Shown piece by piece: positions 7,243 to 15,362 of a DNA stretch of 64,000 nucleotides (the stretch's first letter is position 1; every line of letters begins with the position of its first letter). The DNA lies in the NCBI GenBank assembly GCA_020161845.1, contig JAIUNK010000012.1:1-64000 (forward strand), written 5' to 3'. The position numbers and the translations under genes were made by a program. The DNA is from Actinomycetota bacterium. GTDB lineage: Bacteria; Actinomycetota; Actinomycetes; Actinomycetales; Dermatophilaceae. The notes under the pieces were generated by a model that did not search any database, was not told where the DNA came from, and saw only the letters and a program-made list of their open reading frames with translations.

Positions 7243-8031
7243 ATGAACGCCGTCACGTACGACGACCTGGGTCACCCCGTCGCGATGGCGCGCCGACCCG
7301 AGCGGGTGATCAGCCTCGTCCCGTCGCTGACCGAGGCCATCGCGGCCTCGGCGCCGGACCTGCTCGCCGGCGCGACCGACTGGTGCACGCACCCCGCGGA
7401 CCTGGCCGTACCGCGCTTCGGCGGCACCAAGAACCCCGCCCTGGCGCAGATCGTCGCCGCCGAACCGGACCTGGTCATTGCCAACGAGGAGGAGAACAAG
7501 CCCGAGCATGTCGCCGAGCTGCGTGCCGCCGGCGTGCCCGTCTGGGTCACCGGCATCCGCGACGTCCCCACCGCCCTGACCTCGCTCGGCCGGCTCCTCG
7601 ACCTGCTCGACGTCGGCCCGAGGGACCGCGGCTGGCACGATGCGGCCGTCGCGGCCTGGACCGATCCCGAGCCGGTCCGGCCTGGCCAGCGGCTCACGGC
7701 CCTGGTCCCGATCTGGCGCAAGCCGTGGATGGCGCTGGGGCGAGACACCTACGCCGGCGACGTCCTGGCCCGGCTCGGGGTCGACCACGTGCTGACGGCG
7801 GACCCGGACAGATATCCCAGGATCGATCCGGCACAGGTCGCGCGGCACACGCCGTACCAGCTGGTCATCCTGCCCGACGAGCCGTACCGGTTCACCGCAG
7901 CCGACGGGCCGGAGGCCTTCGAGGTGCCGGCGGCGCTGGTGGATGGGCGGGCGCTGACCTGGTACGGGCCCGCGATGGCCGACGCGCCGCAGATCTTGCG
8001 GGCCGCGATCCGGGCCGCCGTCGCGCCCTGA
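7243..8031 (+). CDS. BtuF/FecB-like metal-chelate binding protein, 262 aa
   Basis: The protein has the helical-backbone metal receptor fold used by cobalamin and Fe-siderophore binding proteins: PERVISLVPSLTEAIAA near the N-terminus, the ATDWCTHP segment, and PALAQIVAAEPDLVIANEEE followed by a long linking helix. ATG at 7243 is chosen because GGGAGG lies 9 nt upstream; more distal in-frame starts add no signal peptide. The lack of any export signal is odd for a solute receptor and suggests either a cytoplasmic chelate-binding role or an overlooked start. No ABC permease or ATPase is adjacent, so the ligand cannot be inferred from context. Confidence 0.72.
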   Translation: MNAVTYDDLGHPVAMARRPERVISLVPSLTEAIAASAPDLLAGATDWCTHPADLAVPRFGGTKNPALAQIVAAEPDLVIANEEENKPEHVAELRAAGVPVWVTGIRDVPTALTSLGRLLDLLDVGPRDRGWHDAAVAAWTDPEPVRPGQRLTALVPIWRKPWMALGRDTYAGDVLARLGVDHVLTADPDRYPRIDPAQVARHTPYQLVILPDEPYRFTAADGPEAFEVPAALVDGRALTWYGPAMADAPQILRAAIRAAVAP

Positions 8032-8064
8032 GCGGGAGGATGGAGCCAGCCCGCCACGACGTCG

Positions 8065-8102
8065 TGTCGAGAAACCCACCGAGTTCGGTGGCTTTCTCGA
8101 CA
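8065..8102. repeat. Long intergenic palindrome
   Basis: Arms starting TGTCGAGAAA (8065) and ending TTTCTCGACA (8102) pair over about 18 bp with one mismatch around a 2-nt centre, and pairing extends a few bases further outward with another mismatch. It lies between two co-oriented genes, ends 31 nt before the next start, and has no U tract. It is flanked by an AGCCAGCCC motif on both sides (8044-8052 and again near 8113). It may be a dispersed palindromic repeat or a protein-binding site. Confidence 0.7.
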
Positions 8103-8133
8103 CAACGTGTGCAGCCAGCCCAAGGAGTCCGCC

Positions 8134-8940
8134 GTGACCGCCCCGCATCGCACCGAAGAACTCCTCGTGTCCCGCCGCGACGAGGGGGCGGTCGTCGAGG
8201 TCACGTTCAACCGGCCGCACCGGCACAACGCGTTCACCACGGTGATGTACGAGGGCCTGCGCGCGCTGTTCGCCGAGCTGACCGATGACCGTACGGCCCG
8301 CGTGGTGGTCTTTCGAGGTGCCGGGGCGCTGGCGTTCGCCGCGGGCAACGAGATCGGCGAGTTCGCCGAGATGACCGAGGGGGCGCAGGCGGTCGCCTAC
8401 GAGGGCCGCGTCCGCACCCTGCTCACCGACCTGGCCCGGCTTCCCCAGGTCAGCATCGCCGCGATCGACGGCCTGTGCGTCGGGGGCGGCCTGGCGGTGG
8501 CGTCCTATTGCGATCTGCGCCTGGCCACGGCGAGCTCCCGGTTCGGGTACCCAATCGCCCGAACCCTCGGCAACGCTCTGTCCCGGCCGCTGCTGGAACG
8601 CTGTGTGCACGTCTTCGGTGAGTCGGTGACGCGGCAGATGCTGCTGGCCAGCCGGCTGCTCGATGCCCGGCGGGCGTACGAACTCGGCGCCCTCCTCGCG
8701 GTCGCCGAGAGCCGTCACGACCTCGACCTCGAACTCGATGCCCTGATCGCGGGCCTGCTCCAGGCCGCACCGACCACCGTGCGCACCACCAAGGAACAGC
8801 TCTTCGACATCACCGCCGCGGCCGGCGACATCGAGCACGACGAGCGGCTCCTCGAACGCGCCTACGGCAGTCCGGCCTTCCGGGAGGGGGTCCGCGCGTT
8901 CCTGGCCAAGGAGAAGCCGGACTTCCGCAGCCTGGTGTAG
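8134..8940 (+). CDS. Enoyl-CoA hydratase/isomerase family protein, 268 aa
   Basis: A crotonase-fold enzyme acting on a CoA thioester; the exact reaction is unknown. Family marks are FNRPHRHNAFTTVMYEGLRA, the oxyanion-hole segment ALAFAAGNEIGEF, and the second oxyanion strand AIDGLCVGGGLAVASYCDLRL. The GGG in place of GAG at the usual first catalytic Glu region leaves hydratase activity uncertain. GTG at 8134 is selected because AAGGAG sits 6 nt upstream; a further in-frame start at 8107 would enter the palindrome region. It is a stand-alone gene, so pathway context is lacking. Confidence 0.82.
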   Translation: MTAPHRTEELLVSRRDEGAVVEVTFNRPHRHNAFTTVMYEGLRALFAELTDDRTARVVVFRGAGALAFAAGNEIGEFAEMTEGAQAVAYEGRVRTLLTDLARLPQVSIAAIDGLCVGGGLAVASYCDLRLATASSRFGYPIARTLGNALSRPLLERCVHVFGESVTRQMLLASRLLDARRAYELGALLAVAESRHDLDLELDALIAGLLQAAPTTVRTTKEQLFDITAAAGDIEHDERLLERAYGSPAFREGVRAFLAKEKPDFRSLV

Positions 8941-9063
8941 CGCCAGGATCAAGCGCTGCCTCCGTGCTGGCCCGCGCCGGCTCGCGGCGAGGACGGCCCC
9001 GCACGGACGCCTGACCTGCCGGGATGCGCCGGGCACGGGCCACCCGGGACTAGGCTTGCGCCC

Positions 9064-10872
9064 ATGAAGACCGGCAACTACGAGTTCGTGCCCGGACCCA
9101 GGGGCCAGCGGCTGAAGATCCACACCCGCGGCAGCACGATTATGACGCTGCCCACCATCAACCGTGGCACCGCCTTCACCTGGCCGGAGCGGCACGCCCT
9201 CGGCCTGACCGGGCTGCTGCCGCCGGGGGTGGCGACGCTCGACTGGCAGGCGCGTCGCACCTACGAGAACTACCTGGAGCAGGCCAGCGACGTCGCCAAG
9301 TACGCCTACCTCGCCGGCCTGCGGGACCGCAACGAGGTGCTCTTCTACCGGCTGCTGTCCGATCACCTGGAGGAGATGCTGCCGATCGTCTACACGCCGA
9401 CGATCGGCACGGTCATCGAGCGGTTCAGCCACACCTTCTCCCGGATGCGCGGCGTCTTCACCTCCGTCGACTTCCCCGAAGAGATCGAGGAGTCGCTGCT
9501 CAACTACGGCCTGGAACCCGACCAGTGCGACCTCATCGTCGTCACCGACAGCGAGGGCATCCTCGGCATCGGCGACCAGGGCGTCGGCGGGGTACAGATC
9601 TGTGTCGGCAAGCTCTCGGTCTATACCGCCGCGGCCGGGATCGACCCGCGCCGGGTCATGCCGGTCGTGGTCGACGTGGGCACCGACAACATGAAGCTGC
9701 TCAACGACGAGTTCTACCTGGGCTCGCGGCACAGTCGTCGCCGCGGCGCGGTCTACGACGAGTTCATCGAGCAGTTCGTCGCCACCGCCACCCGGGTGTT
9801 CCCGAACGCCATGATCCACTTCGAGGACTTCGGCGCCGGCAATGCGCACCGGATCCTGGAGAAATACCGCGGCCGGTCGTGCACCTTCAACGACGACATC
9901 CAGGGCACCGCCGCCGTCGTCACCGCGGCCGCGCTGGCCGGCGTGAAGACCACCGGTGCGCGGATGCGCGAACAGCGCGTGGTGGTGTTCGGGGCCGGTA
10001 CGGCGGGCGTCGGCATCGCCGACCTGATGCGCGACCGGATGATCCGTGAGGGGCTGGGGGAGGCCGAGTCCTACCGGCAGTTCTGGTGCCTGGGCAGCCG
10101 TGGTCTGATCCACACCGGGCTGGGTGACAAGGTGCGCGACTTCCAGGCGCCCTACGCCCGGCCCGCCGAGGAACTGGCCACGTGGCAGCTCGACGATCCG
10201 GGCAACGTCTCGCTGGCCGACGTGGTCCGCAACGTCCGGCCGACCATGCTCATCGGCACCTCAGCGCGGGCCGGGGCGTTCACCGAGGCCATCGTGCGGG
10301 ACATGGCCGCCCACGTGGACCGGCCGATCATCATGCCGCTGTCCAATCCCACCTCCCGGGCCGAGGCCGTGCCCAAGGACATCATCGAGTGGACCAAGGG
10401 CCAGGCGCTGGTCGCGACCGGTTCGCCGTTCGCGCCGGTGGAGTACGCCGGGCGTCGCTTCGAGATCGCCCAGGCCAACAACGCGCTGGTCTTCCCCGGG
10501 ATCGGCCTGGGCGTGGTGGTCAGCAAGGCGAGCCGGGTCTCGGACCGGATGATCGCCGCGGCCGCCGAGGCCGTGGCCGAGATCGTCGACGTCGCGCCGT
10601 ACGGGCGGGCCCTGCTGCCCTCGATCTCCCAGCTGCGGCGGGTCTCGGGGACGGTGGCGATCAAGGTGGCCCAGACGGCGTACGAGGAGGGCCTCTCGCA
10701 GGTGCGTCTCGAGGATCCGGTGCAGCAGATCTATGAGGCGATGTGGCAGCCGGTGTATCCCGAGATCATCCTGCCGCCCGGGGACTGGAAGGACATGGCG
10801 CTGGAGAAGCGTAAGGCGGCGTTGGCGGCGCGGCAGTCCGCCGCGGCGGATGGCGCCGGCGACGACTCGTGA
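9064..10872 (+). CDS. NAD-dependent malic enzyme, 602 aa
   Basis: Catalyses oxidative decarboxylation of L-malate to pyruvate, linking the TCA cycle to pyruvate. It is the long (about 60-65 kDa) malic-enzyme form: substrate Tyr region LPIVYTPTIGTVIERFSH, SEGILGIGDQGVGGVQICVG, the metal-site stretch FEDFGAGNAHRILEKY, the FNDDIQGTAAVV signature, and a Rossmann loop VVVFGAGTAGVGIADLM. PLSNPTSRAEAVPKD near the C-terminus is also typical. The ATG is preceded by TAGGCT ending 7 nt away, so the transcript is probably leaderless. The stop overlaps the GTG of an MFS carrier, so uptake of an organic acid and its oxidation may be coupled (inference). Confidence 0.92.
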   Translation: MKTGNYEFVPGPRGQRLKIHTRGSTIMTLPTINRGTAFTWPERHALGLTGLLPPGVATLDWQARRTYENYLEQASDVAKYAYLAGLRDRNEVLFYRLLSDHLEEMLPIVYTPTIGTVIERFSHTFSRMRGVFTSVDFPEEIEESLLNYGLEPDQCDLIVVTDSEGILGIGDQGVGGVQICVGKLSVYTAAAGIDPRRVMPVVVDVGTDNMKLLNDEFYLGSRHSRRRGAVYDEFIEQFVATATRVFPNAMIHFEDFGAGNAHRILEKYRGRSCTFNDDIQGTAAVVTAAALAGVKTTGARMREQRVVVFGAGTAGVGIADLMRDRMIREGLGEAESYRQFWCLGSRGLIHTGLGDKVRDFQAPYARPAEELATWQLDDPGNVSLADVVRNVRPTMLIGTSARAGAFTEAIVRDMAAHVDRPIIMPLSNPTSRAEAVPKDIIEWTKGQALVATGSPFAPVEYAGRRFEIAQANNALVFPGIGLGVVVSKASRVSDRMIAAAAEAVAEIVDVAPYGRALLPSISQLRRVSGTVAIKVAQTAYEEGLSQVRLEDPVQQIYEAMWQPVYPEIILPPGDWKDMALEKRKAALAARQSAAADGAGDDS

Positions 10873-12212
10873 GTTCCGAACCCGTGCCGACCCGCTCGGA
10901 ACGCCTGGACGGGCTGCCGTTCACCCGAGCGCACGGCAAACTCCTGGTCGGCTCCGGCGTCGGTTGGGCGCTGGACGCCATGGACGTCGGACTGATGTCG
11001 TTCGTGGTCACCGCACTGGCCGTGCAGTGGCAACTCGGCAAGGACCAGACCTCGTGGCTGCTCTCGATCGGGTTCGTCGGCATGGCCATCGGCGCCAGCG
11101 TCGGCGGCCTGCTGGCCGACCGGATCGGCCGCCGCCAGGTGTTTGCGCTGACGCTGCTGGTCTACGGGCTGGCCACCGGCGCCTCGGCGCTGGCCCAGTC
11201 GGTGGCGGTGCTGATGGCGCTGCGCTTCGTGGTCGGACTGGGGCTCGGCGCCGAGCTTCCGGTCGCCTCGACGCTGGTCAGCGAGTACTCCCCGCGCGCC
11301 ATCCGCGGTCGGATGGTCGTCGTGCTGGAGGCCTTCTGGGCGGTCGGCTGGATCATGGCCGCCCTGATCGGGTTCAAGGTGATTCCCACCTCCGATGACG
11401 GCTGGCGCTGGGCGCTGCTGGTCGGGATCGTGCCGACGCTGTATGCCGTGGTCGTGCGGATGGGCTTGCCGGAGTCGGTGCGCTTCCTGGAACGGGCGGG
11501 CCGGTACGACGACGCGGAGCGGGCCGTTCGGGTCTTCGAGCGCTCGGCGGGCCACGAGCCGCCCGTCGATCCCTCGGCCGCGGAGGTAGCGACCCGACGA
11601 TCCCAGGAGGCGCGGGCGGCGCGGCCGTCGGGCCAGCTGTGGTCGGTGGGCTACCGGCGCCGAACCGCCGCCCTGTGGACCGTGTGGTTCATGGTGAACC
11701 TGTCCTACTACGGCGCGTTCTCGTGGTTGCCGAGCCTGCTGCACGCCCAGGGGCACACGCTGGTGAAGTCCTTCGAATACACCCTCTACATCACCCTGGC
11801 GCAACTGCCCGGGTACGCCGTCGCGGCGTACCTCATCGAGAAGGTGGGCCGCCGCGGCACTCTCGCGGGGTTCCTGGTCGGGTCGGCCGTCGCGGCGTTC
11901 GCGTTCGGCAGCGCCCAGCATGACGCCGCCGTTCTCGGGGCCGGGCTCGCGTTGAGCTTCTTCAACCTGGGGGCGTGGGGCGCGCTGTATGCCGTGTCAC
12001 CGGAGATCTACCCGACGTCGATCCGGGGCCGTGGGGCCGGGTCGGCCGCGGCCTTCGGGCGGTTGGCCTCGATCATCGCCCCGCTGTCGGTGCCCTTCCT
12101 GTTGGGCTGGGGCGGTCAGCCGCTCACGTTCGGGGTGTTCGGGGCCGCCTTCGGGATCGCCGCCGTTGCCGCGCTGTTGTTGCCCGAGCTGAGGGACACC
12201 GCGCTGGACTAG
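10869..12212 (+). CDS. MFS transporter, metabolite:H+ symporter type, 447 aa
   Basis: A twelve-helix major facilitator protein. The N-terminus shows the DAMDVGLMSFVVTALAVQW helix, and motif A is GLLADRIGRRQVF between helices 2 and 3. The second-half repeat EKVGRRGTLAGFLVG and the late SPEIYPTSIRGRGAGSAAAF signature are characteristic of the sugar/aromatic-acid:H+ symporter branch. The central loop (about 220-255) is hydrophilic. GTG at 10869 overlaps the malic enzyme stop (GTGA). With that partner a C4-dicarboxylate or other organic acid is a reasonable substrate guess, but aromatic acids or nicotinate cannot be excluded. Confidence 0.82.
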   Translation: MSSEPVPTRSERLDGLPFTRAHGKLLVGSGVGWALDAMDVGLMSFVVTALAVQWQLGKDQTSWLLSIGFVGMAIGASVGGLLADRIGRRQVFALTLLVYGLATGASALAQSVAVLMALRFVVGLGLGAELPVASTLVSEYSPRAIRGRMVVVLEAFWAVGWIMAALIGFKVIPTSDDGWRWALLVGIVPTLYAVVVRMGLPESVRFLERAGRYDDAERAVRVFERSAGHEPPVDPSAAEVATRRSQEARAARPSGQLWSVGYRRRTAALWTVWFMVNLSYYGAFSWLPSLLHAQGHTLVKSFEYTLYITLAQLPGYAVAAYLIEKVGRRGTLAGFLVGSAVAAFAFGSAQHDAAVLGAGLALSFFNLGAWGALYAVSPEIYPTSIRGRGAGSAAAFGRLASIIAPLSVPFLLGWGGQPLTFGVFGAAFGIAAVAALLLPELRDTALD

Positions 12213-12221
12213 CCGCGCCCA

Positions 12222-13016
12222 TCAGCGCAGGCAGAGCAGGCAGACCACCGCGAACAGCCAGCTCGTGAACGTGCCCACCAGGAAATACTCGGTCGCGGTG
12301 TCGATCCGCTGCGGCCCCGGCGCCGGCCGGACGGGCTGGCCGCTCGCGTCCACCAGGCTCTCCCGGTGCACCGCCTGCAGTTCGGGGAACCGCAACAGCC
12401 CCTTCGCCGCCGCGATGACCGACGCCGCCGGGAGCTGCCCCACCAGGCCCAGCCCGAGGATGAAGGTGCGCTCCATCGGCCCGAGCAGCCGGCCGCCCTT
12501 GAGGCGCTGCTCGGCGGTGAACTCCTCGCCGTCCCGGGTGCGCGGTACGCCGGTGGCCGCGAGCACCAGGCGCACCAGCACGTTGCCCGTGCCCCATTGG
12601 GCCAGCACCGCGGCCACGGCCGCCACCGCCTTCTCCGGCGGCCAGGACCCGAGCAGCGGGGGATGGGCCCACCCGAACCAGGTCAGCAGCGGCCCGCCCA
12701 GGGGCGTCGCCCAACCCGCGGCGAGCGTCGCGAGCACCGGCGGGGCGAGCAGAGTGAGCACCGTCCGGCGCACTCCCGGAGGATGCTCCGGCGGACCGGC
12801 CACGGCGGCGGTGCTGCCCCACAGCCACGCGGCCAGCGCCACCACACAGACCGCCAGCGCGACCAGATCGGCCGGTCCGGTCAGCCCGGCGAGCGGCCAC
12901 AGCACGACGGCGACGAGGGCGCCCACAGCGAGGGGAGTGTGCCGCCCCAGGACCGTGCTGGAACGCGCCAGGTCGAGGCAGGCCAGCGCGAGGAACCAGA
13001 TGGCCAGCCAGCTCAC
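12222..13016 (-). CDS. Integral membrane protein paired with SatD, 264 aa
   Basis: Function unknown. GTG at 13016 is selected because GGGAGG lies 6 nt upstream and just past the satD stop; the longer ATG reading at 13073 would overlap satD by 41 nt and adds a purely basic tail. At least five hydrophobic segments are visible (for example SWLAIWFLALACLDLA and TPLAVGALVAVVLWPLAGL). The C-terminal third (RLLGPMERTFILGLGLVGQL, then AASVIAAAKGLLRFPE and TEYFLVGTFTSWLFAVV) resembles the membrane half of DUF3307 proteins, which I recall as neighbours of SatD in other phyla. The N-terminal DUF3307 signature is not present, so it is a divergent or partial relative. Confidence 0.72.
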   Translation of the reverse strand: MSWLAIWFLALACLDLARSSTVLGRHTPLAVGALVAVVLWPLAGLTGPADLVALAVCVVALAAWLWGSTAAVAGPPEHPPGVRRTVLTLLAPPVLATLAAGWATPLGGPLLTWFGWAHPPLLGSWPPEKAVAAVAAVLAQWGTGNVLVRLVLAATGVPRTRDGEEFTAEQRLKGGRLLGPMERTFILGLGLVGQLPAASVIAAAKGLLRFPELQAVHRESLVDASGQPVRPAPGPQRIDTATEYFLVGTFTSWLFAVVCLLCLR

Positions 13017-13032
13017 GACGTACCTCCCTGTC

Positions 13033-13764
13033 CTACTCCGGCGCCCTCGGCGCGGCCGCCGACGGATCCACAACCGATGAACGGGTCCCCAGCGGGCCGC
13101 CCAGGCTCTCGTAGGCGGCCAGCAGGCTCCACGCGCCGTTGCGCGCCAGCCGCTGGGACACCGCCGACTGGGTGATGCCCTCCGCGGCCGCCAACTGGGT
13201 CTGGGTCAGCCCGTCCGCCGTCCCGCGAATCAGTCTGACGTCGAGGTCCGACAACGCTGCGAACAGCTCATCGAGGGTGCGCAGGGACGCGGTGACGAGC
13301 CCGCTCAGGGGGGTGCCCACGGCGTCGACGTACGGCGTGCCGCCCGGCTGCGCGACATCGCTGAACCCGGCCCGCACCGTCCCGGACCGCCGTCGGAGGG
13401 CGGCTGCGGCGCTCGCCTCGATGGCCGCCCGGGCCGCCCACCAGCCGGGTCCGTCCTGTACGGCGCCGGACGGCTCCAGATTCTGCACCGGCCCCCAGCC
13501 GAGTCCGTATCGGGTGTCGGTGTCCTCCAAGAGCTCCAGTCGCAGGGCCACCATGGCCGCGACCGCGGTCGGGACGTCCGCGAAGATCCCCTGGAACTCA
13601 TCGCCCAGGGTGATGTGCAGGGGGGACAGCGTCCGTCCCGAGGCGTTGACACGGTCGATGGCGCGGCGCAGCGCGGCATGCATCGCGCCGCGGTCGTCGG
13701 CCCGCCGGGAGCCGACGACATCGCCGATCACCGTGGCCACCGGCCGTCCCTCTGCGATCCACAC
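13033..13764 (-). CDS. SatD-family protein with C-terminal helix-turn-helix, 243 aa
   Basis: SatD-family proteins are named after a streptococcal acid-tolerance locus; their molecular role is not established. Here GDVVGSR (residues 14-20), the LHITLGDEFQGIFAD block, and LGWGPV define the family domain. Residues about 186-208 (LTQTQLAAAEGITQSAVSQR) form a clear helix-turn-helix, so the protein probably binds DNA. The ATG at 13764 abuts a 46-bp perfect palindrome, and TACGCT ends 5 nt before the start, so promoter and operator coincide. The membrane-protein gene follows 16 nt after the stop. Together they look like a self-regulated sensing module, which is inference. Confidence 0.85.
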   Translation of the reverse strand: MWIAEGRPVATVIGDVVGSRRADDRGAMHAALRRAIDRVNASGRTLSPLHITLGDEFQGIFADVPTAVAAMVALRLELLEDTDTRYGLGWGPVQNLEPSGAVQDGPGWWAARAAIEASAAAALRRRSGTVRAGFSDVAQPGGTPYVDAVGTPLSGLVTASLRTLDELFAALSDLDVRLIRGTADGLTQTQLAAAEGITQSAVSQRLARNGAWSLLAAYESLGGPLGTRSSVVDPSAAAPRAPE

Positions 13765-13768
13765 ATAA

Positions 13769-13814
13769 ATCAGCGTAGCACTGATATTGCGATGAATATC
13801 AGTGCTACGCTGAT
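13769..13814. promoter_or_regulatory. satD operator: perfect 20-bp inverted repeat with nested half sites
   Basis: Arms 13769-13788 and 13795-13814 are perfect inverted copies around a 6-nt loop. Each arm is itself an interrupted palindrome, ATCAG-N7-CTGAT, giving four half sites in two 17-bp sites with centres 29 bp apart. The reverse-strand -10 (TACGCT, 13775-13770) of satD lies inside the proximal arm. A helix-turn-helix protein bound here would block transcription. It might also act as a terminator for read-through, but there is no U tract in either direction. Confidence 0.85.
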
Positions 13815-13839
13815 AGCGGCCGCGAGGCCGCCGGAACGG

Positions 13840-15357
13840 TCAGGCCGAGACCCGCGACTTGATCGCCCGCAGGATGTCGTCGACGCGCTCCTTGGCGTCG
13901 CCGAACAGCATCTGGCTGTTCTCGTTGAAGAACAGCGGGTTCTGGACGCCGGCGTAGCCCGTCGCCATGGACCGCTTGAACACGATCACATTGCCGGCTT
14001 CCCACACGTGCAGCACCGGCATGCCGGCGATCGGGGACGACGGGTCGTCCAGGGCCGCCGGGTTGACGGTGTCATTGGCACCGATCACCAGGACCACGTC
14101 GGTCTGGGCGAAGTCGTCGTTGATCTCGTCCATCTCCAGGACGATGTCGTAGGGCACCTTCGCCTCGGCGAGCAGCACGTTCATGTGCCCCGGCAGGCGA
14201 CCGGCGACCGGGTGGATGCCGAATCGCACGGTGCAGCCGCGCTTGCGCAGCTCGTCGGTGATCTCGGCGACCGGGTACTGCGCCTGCGCCACCGCCATGC
14301 CGTAGCCGGGGGTGATGATGACCGACTTGGCGTCGAGCAACATGTCCGCGGCGCCCTCGGCGTCGATCTCGCGGTGCTCGCCGTAATCCTTGGCCTCGCC
14401 CACGACGCCACCGTCGGAACCGAAGCCACCGGCGATCACGTTGATGAAGCTGCGGCCCATGCCCTTGCACATGATGTAGCTCAGGAAGGCACCGGAGGAC
14501 CCGACGAGCGCGCCGGTGATGATGAGCAGGTCGTTGTTGAGCATGAAGCCGGCTGCGGCGGCCGCCCATCCGGAGTAGCTGTTCAGCATCGACACCACGA
14601 CCGGCATGTCGCCGCCGCCGATCGAGGCCACCAGGTGGAAGCCGAGCAGCAGCGCGATGATCGTCATCGCGATGAGCAGGATCAGGTTCGGGCTCTTGAT
14701 GAAGATCGCCGTGAGCACGATGAACAGGCCGATCGCGCCGAGGTTGAGCCAGTTGTGCCCGGGCAGCATGAGCGGCGCCGACTTCATCTTCGCGGACAGC
14801 TTCAGATAGGCCACGATCGAGCCGGTGAAGGTCACCGCGCCGATGAAGACGCCGACGAAGACCTCGCCGCTGTGGATCGGGCCGAGGGATCCGGCCAGGT
14901 CCGCCGGCAGCAGCTGGCCCGCCTTTTCCGCCTCGGCGATCCGGTCGTGGGCGTCGAAGTAGGAGACATAGCCCACGAGCACGGCGGCGAGACCGACGAA
15001 GCTGTGCAGCAGCGCGATGAGCTCGGGCATCCCGGTCATCTCGACCTTCTTGGCCTTCCACAGGCCGATCGCCGCGCCGATGGCCATGGCCACGACGATC
15101 ATCAGGATGCCGGTGAAGCCGGAGCCGGACCGGTCCAGCAGGTCGGCGGTGTTGCGGGCGTAGTCGATGCCGCCGACCGCGGCGACGATGGTGATGACGA
15201 TGGCGAGCGCCATCCCGTAGATCCCGTAGTTGTTGCCCTGCTTGGCAGTCTCGTGCTTGCTGAGCCCGGCCAGGGCGAGGATGAACAGCAGCGCCGCGAT
15301 GATGTAGGCGCCCTGCGCCAGCGTCGCCGGCATGAAGGCATTCACGGTGTCGGTCAT
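13840..15357 (-). CDS. pntB: NAD(P) transhydrogenase subunit beta, 505 aa
   Basis: The membrane and NADP(H)-binding subunit of the proton-pumping transhydrogenase, which reduces NADP+ with NADH at the expense of the proton gradient. The first 290 residues hold eight or nine membrane helices beginning [17 protein letters not shown]. The C-terminal dIII domain shows [20 protein letters not shown], the [20 protein letters not shown] loop and [20 protein letters not shown], all NADP-site signatures. ATG at 15357 follows a GAGGA site and starts 5 nt after the pntA stop, so both subunits are made from one message. Confidence 0.96.
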   Translation of the reverse strand: MTDTVNAFMPATLAQGAYIIAALLFILALAGLSKHETAKQGNNYGIYGMALAIVITIVAAVGGIDYARNTADLLDRSGSGFTGILMIVVAMAIGAAIGLWKAKKVEMTGMPELIALLHSFVGLAAVLVGYVSYFDAHDRIAEAEKAGQLLPADLAGSLGPIHSGEVFVGVFIGAVTFTGSIVAYLKLSAKMKSAPLMLPGHNWLNLGAIGLFIVLTAIFIKSPNLILLIAMTIIALLLGFHLVASIGGGDMPVVVSMLNSYSGWAAAAAGFMLNNDLLIITGALVGSSGAFLSYIMCKGMGRSFINVIAGGFGSDGGVVGEAKDYGEHREIDAEGAADMLLDAKSVIITPGYGMAVAQAQYPVAEITDELRKRGCTVRFGIHPVAGRLPGHMNVLLAEAKVPYDIVLEMDEINDDFAQTDVVLVIGANDTVNPAALDDPSSPIAGMPVLHVWEAGNVIVFKRSMATGYAGVQNPLFFNENSQMLFGDAKERVDDILRAIKSRVSA

Positions 15358-15362
15358 GGTCC

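Noticed and set aside
12124-12900. Alternative reverse frame over the SatD-linked membrane gene
   Set aside because: Arg/Gly/Ala-rich without hydrophobic segments, whereas the chosen frame gives regular membrane helices and a good ribosome site.
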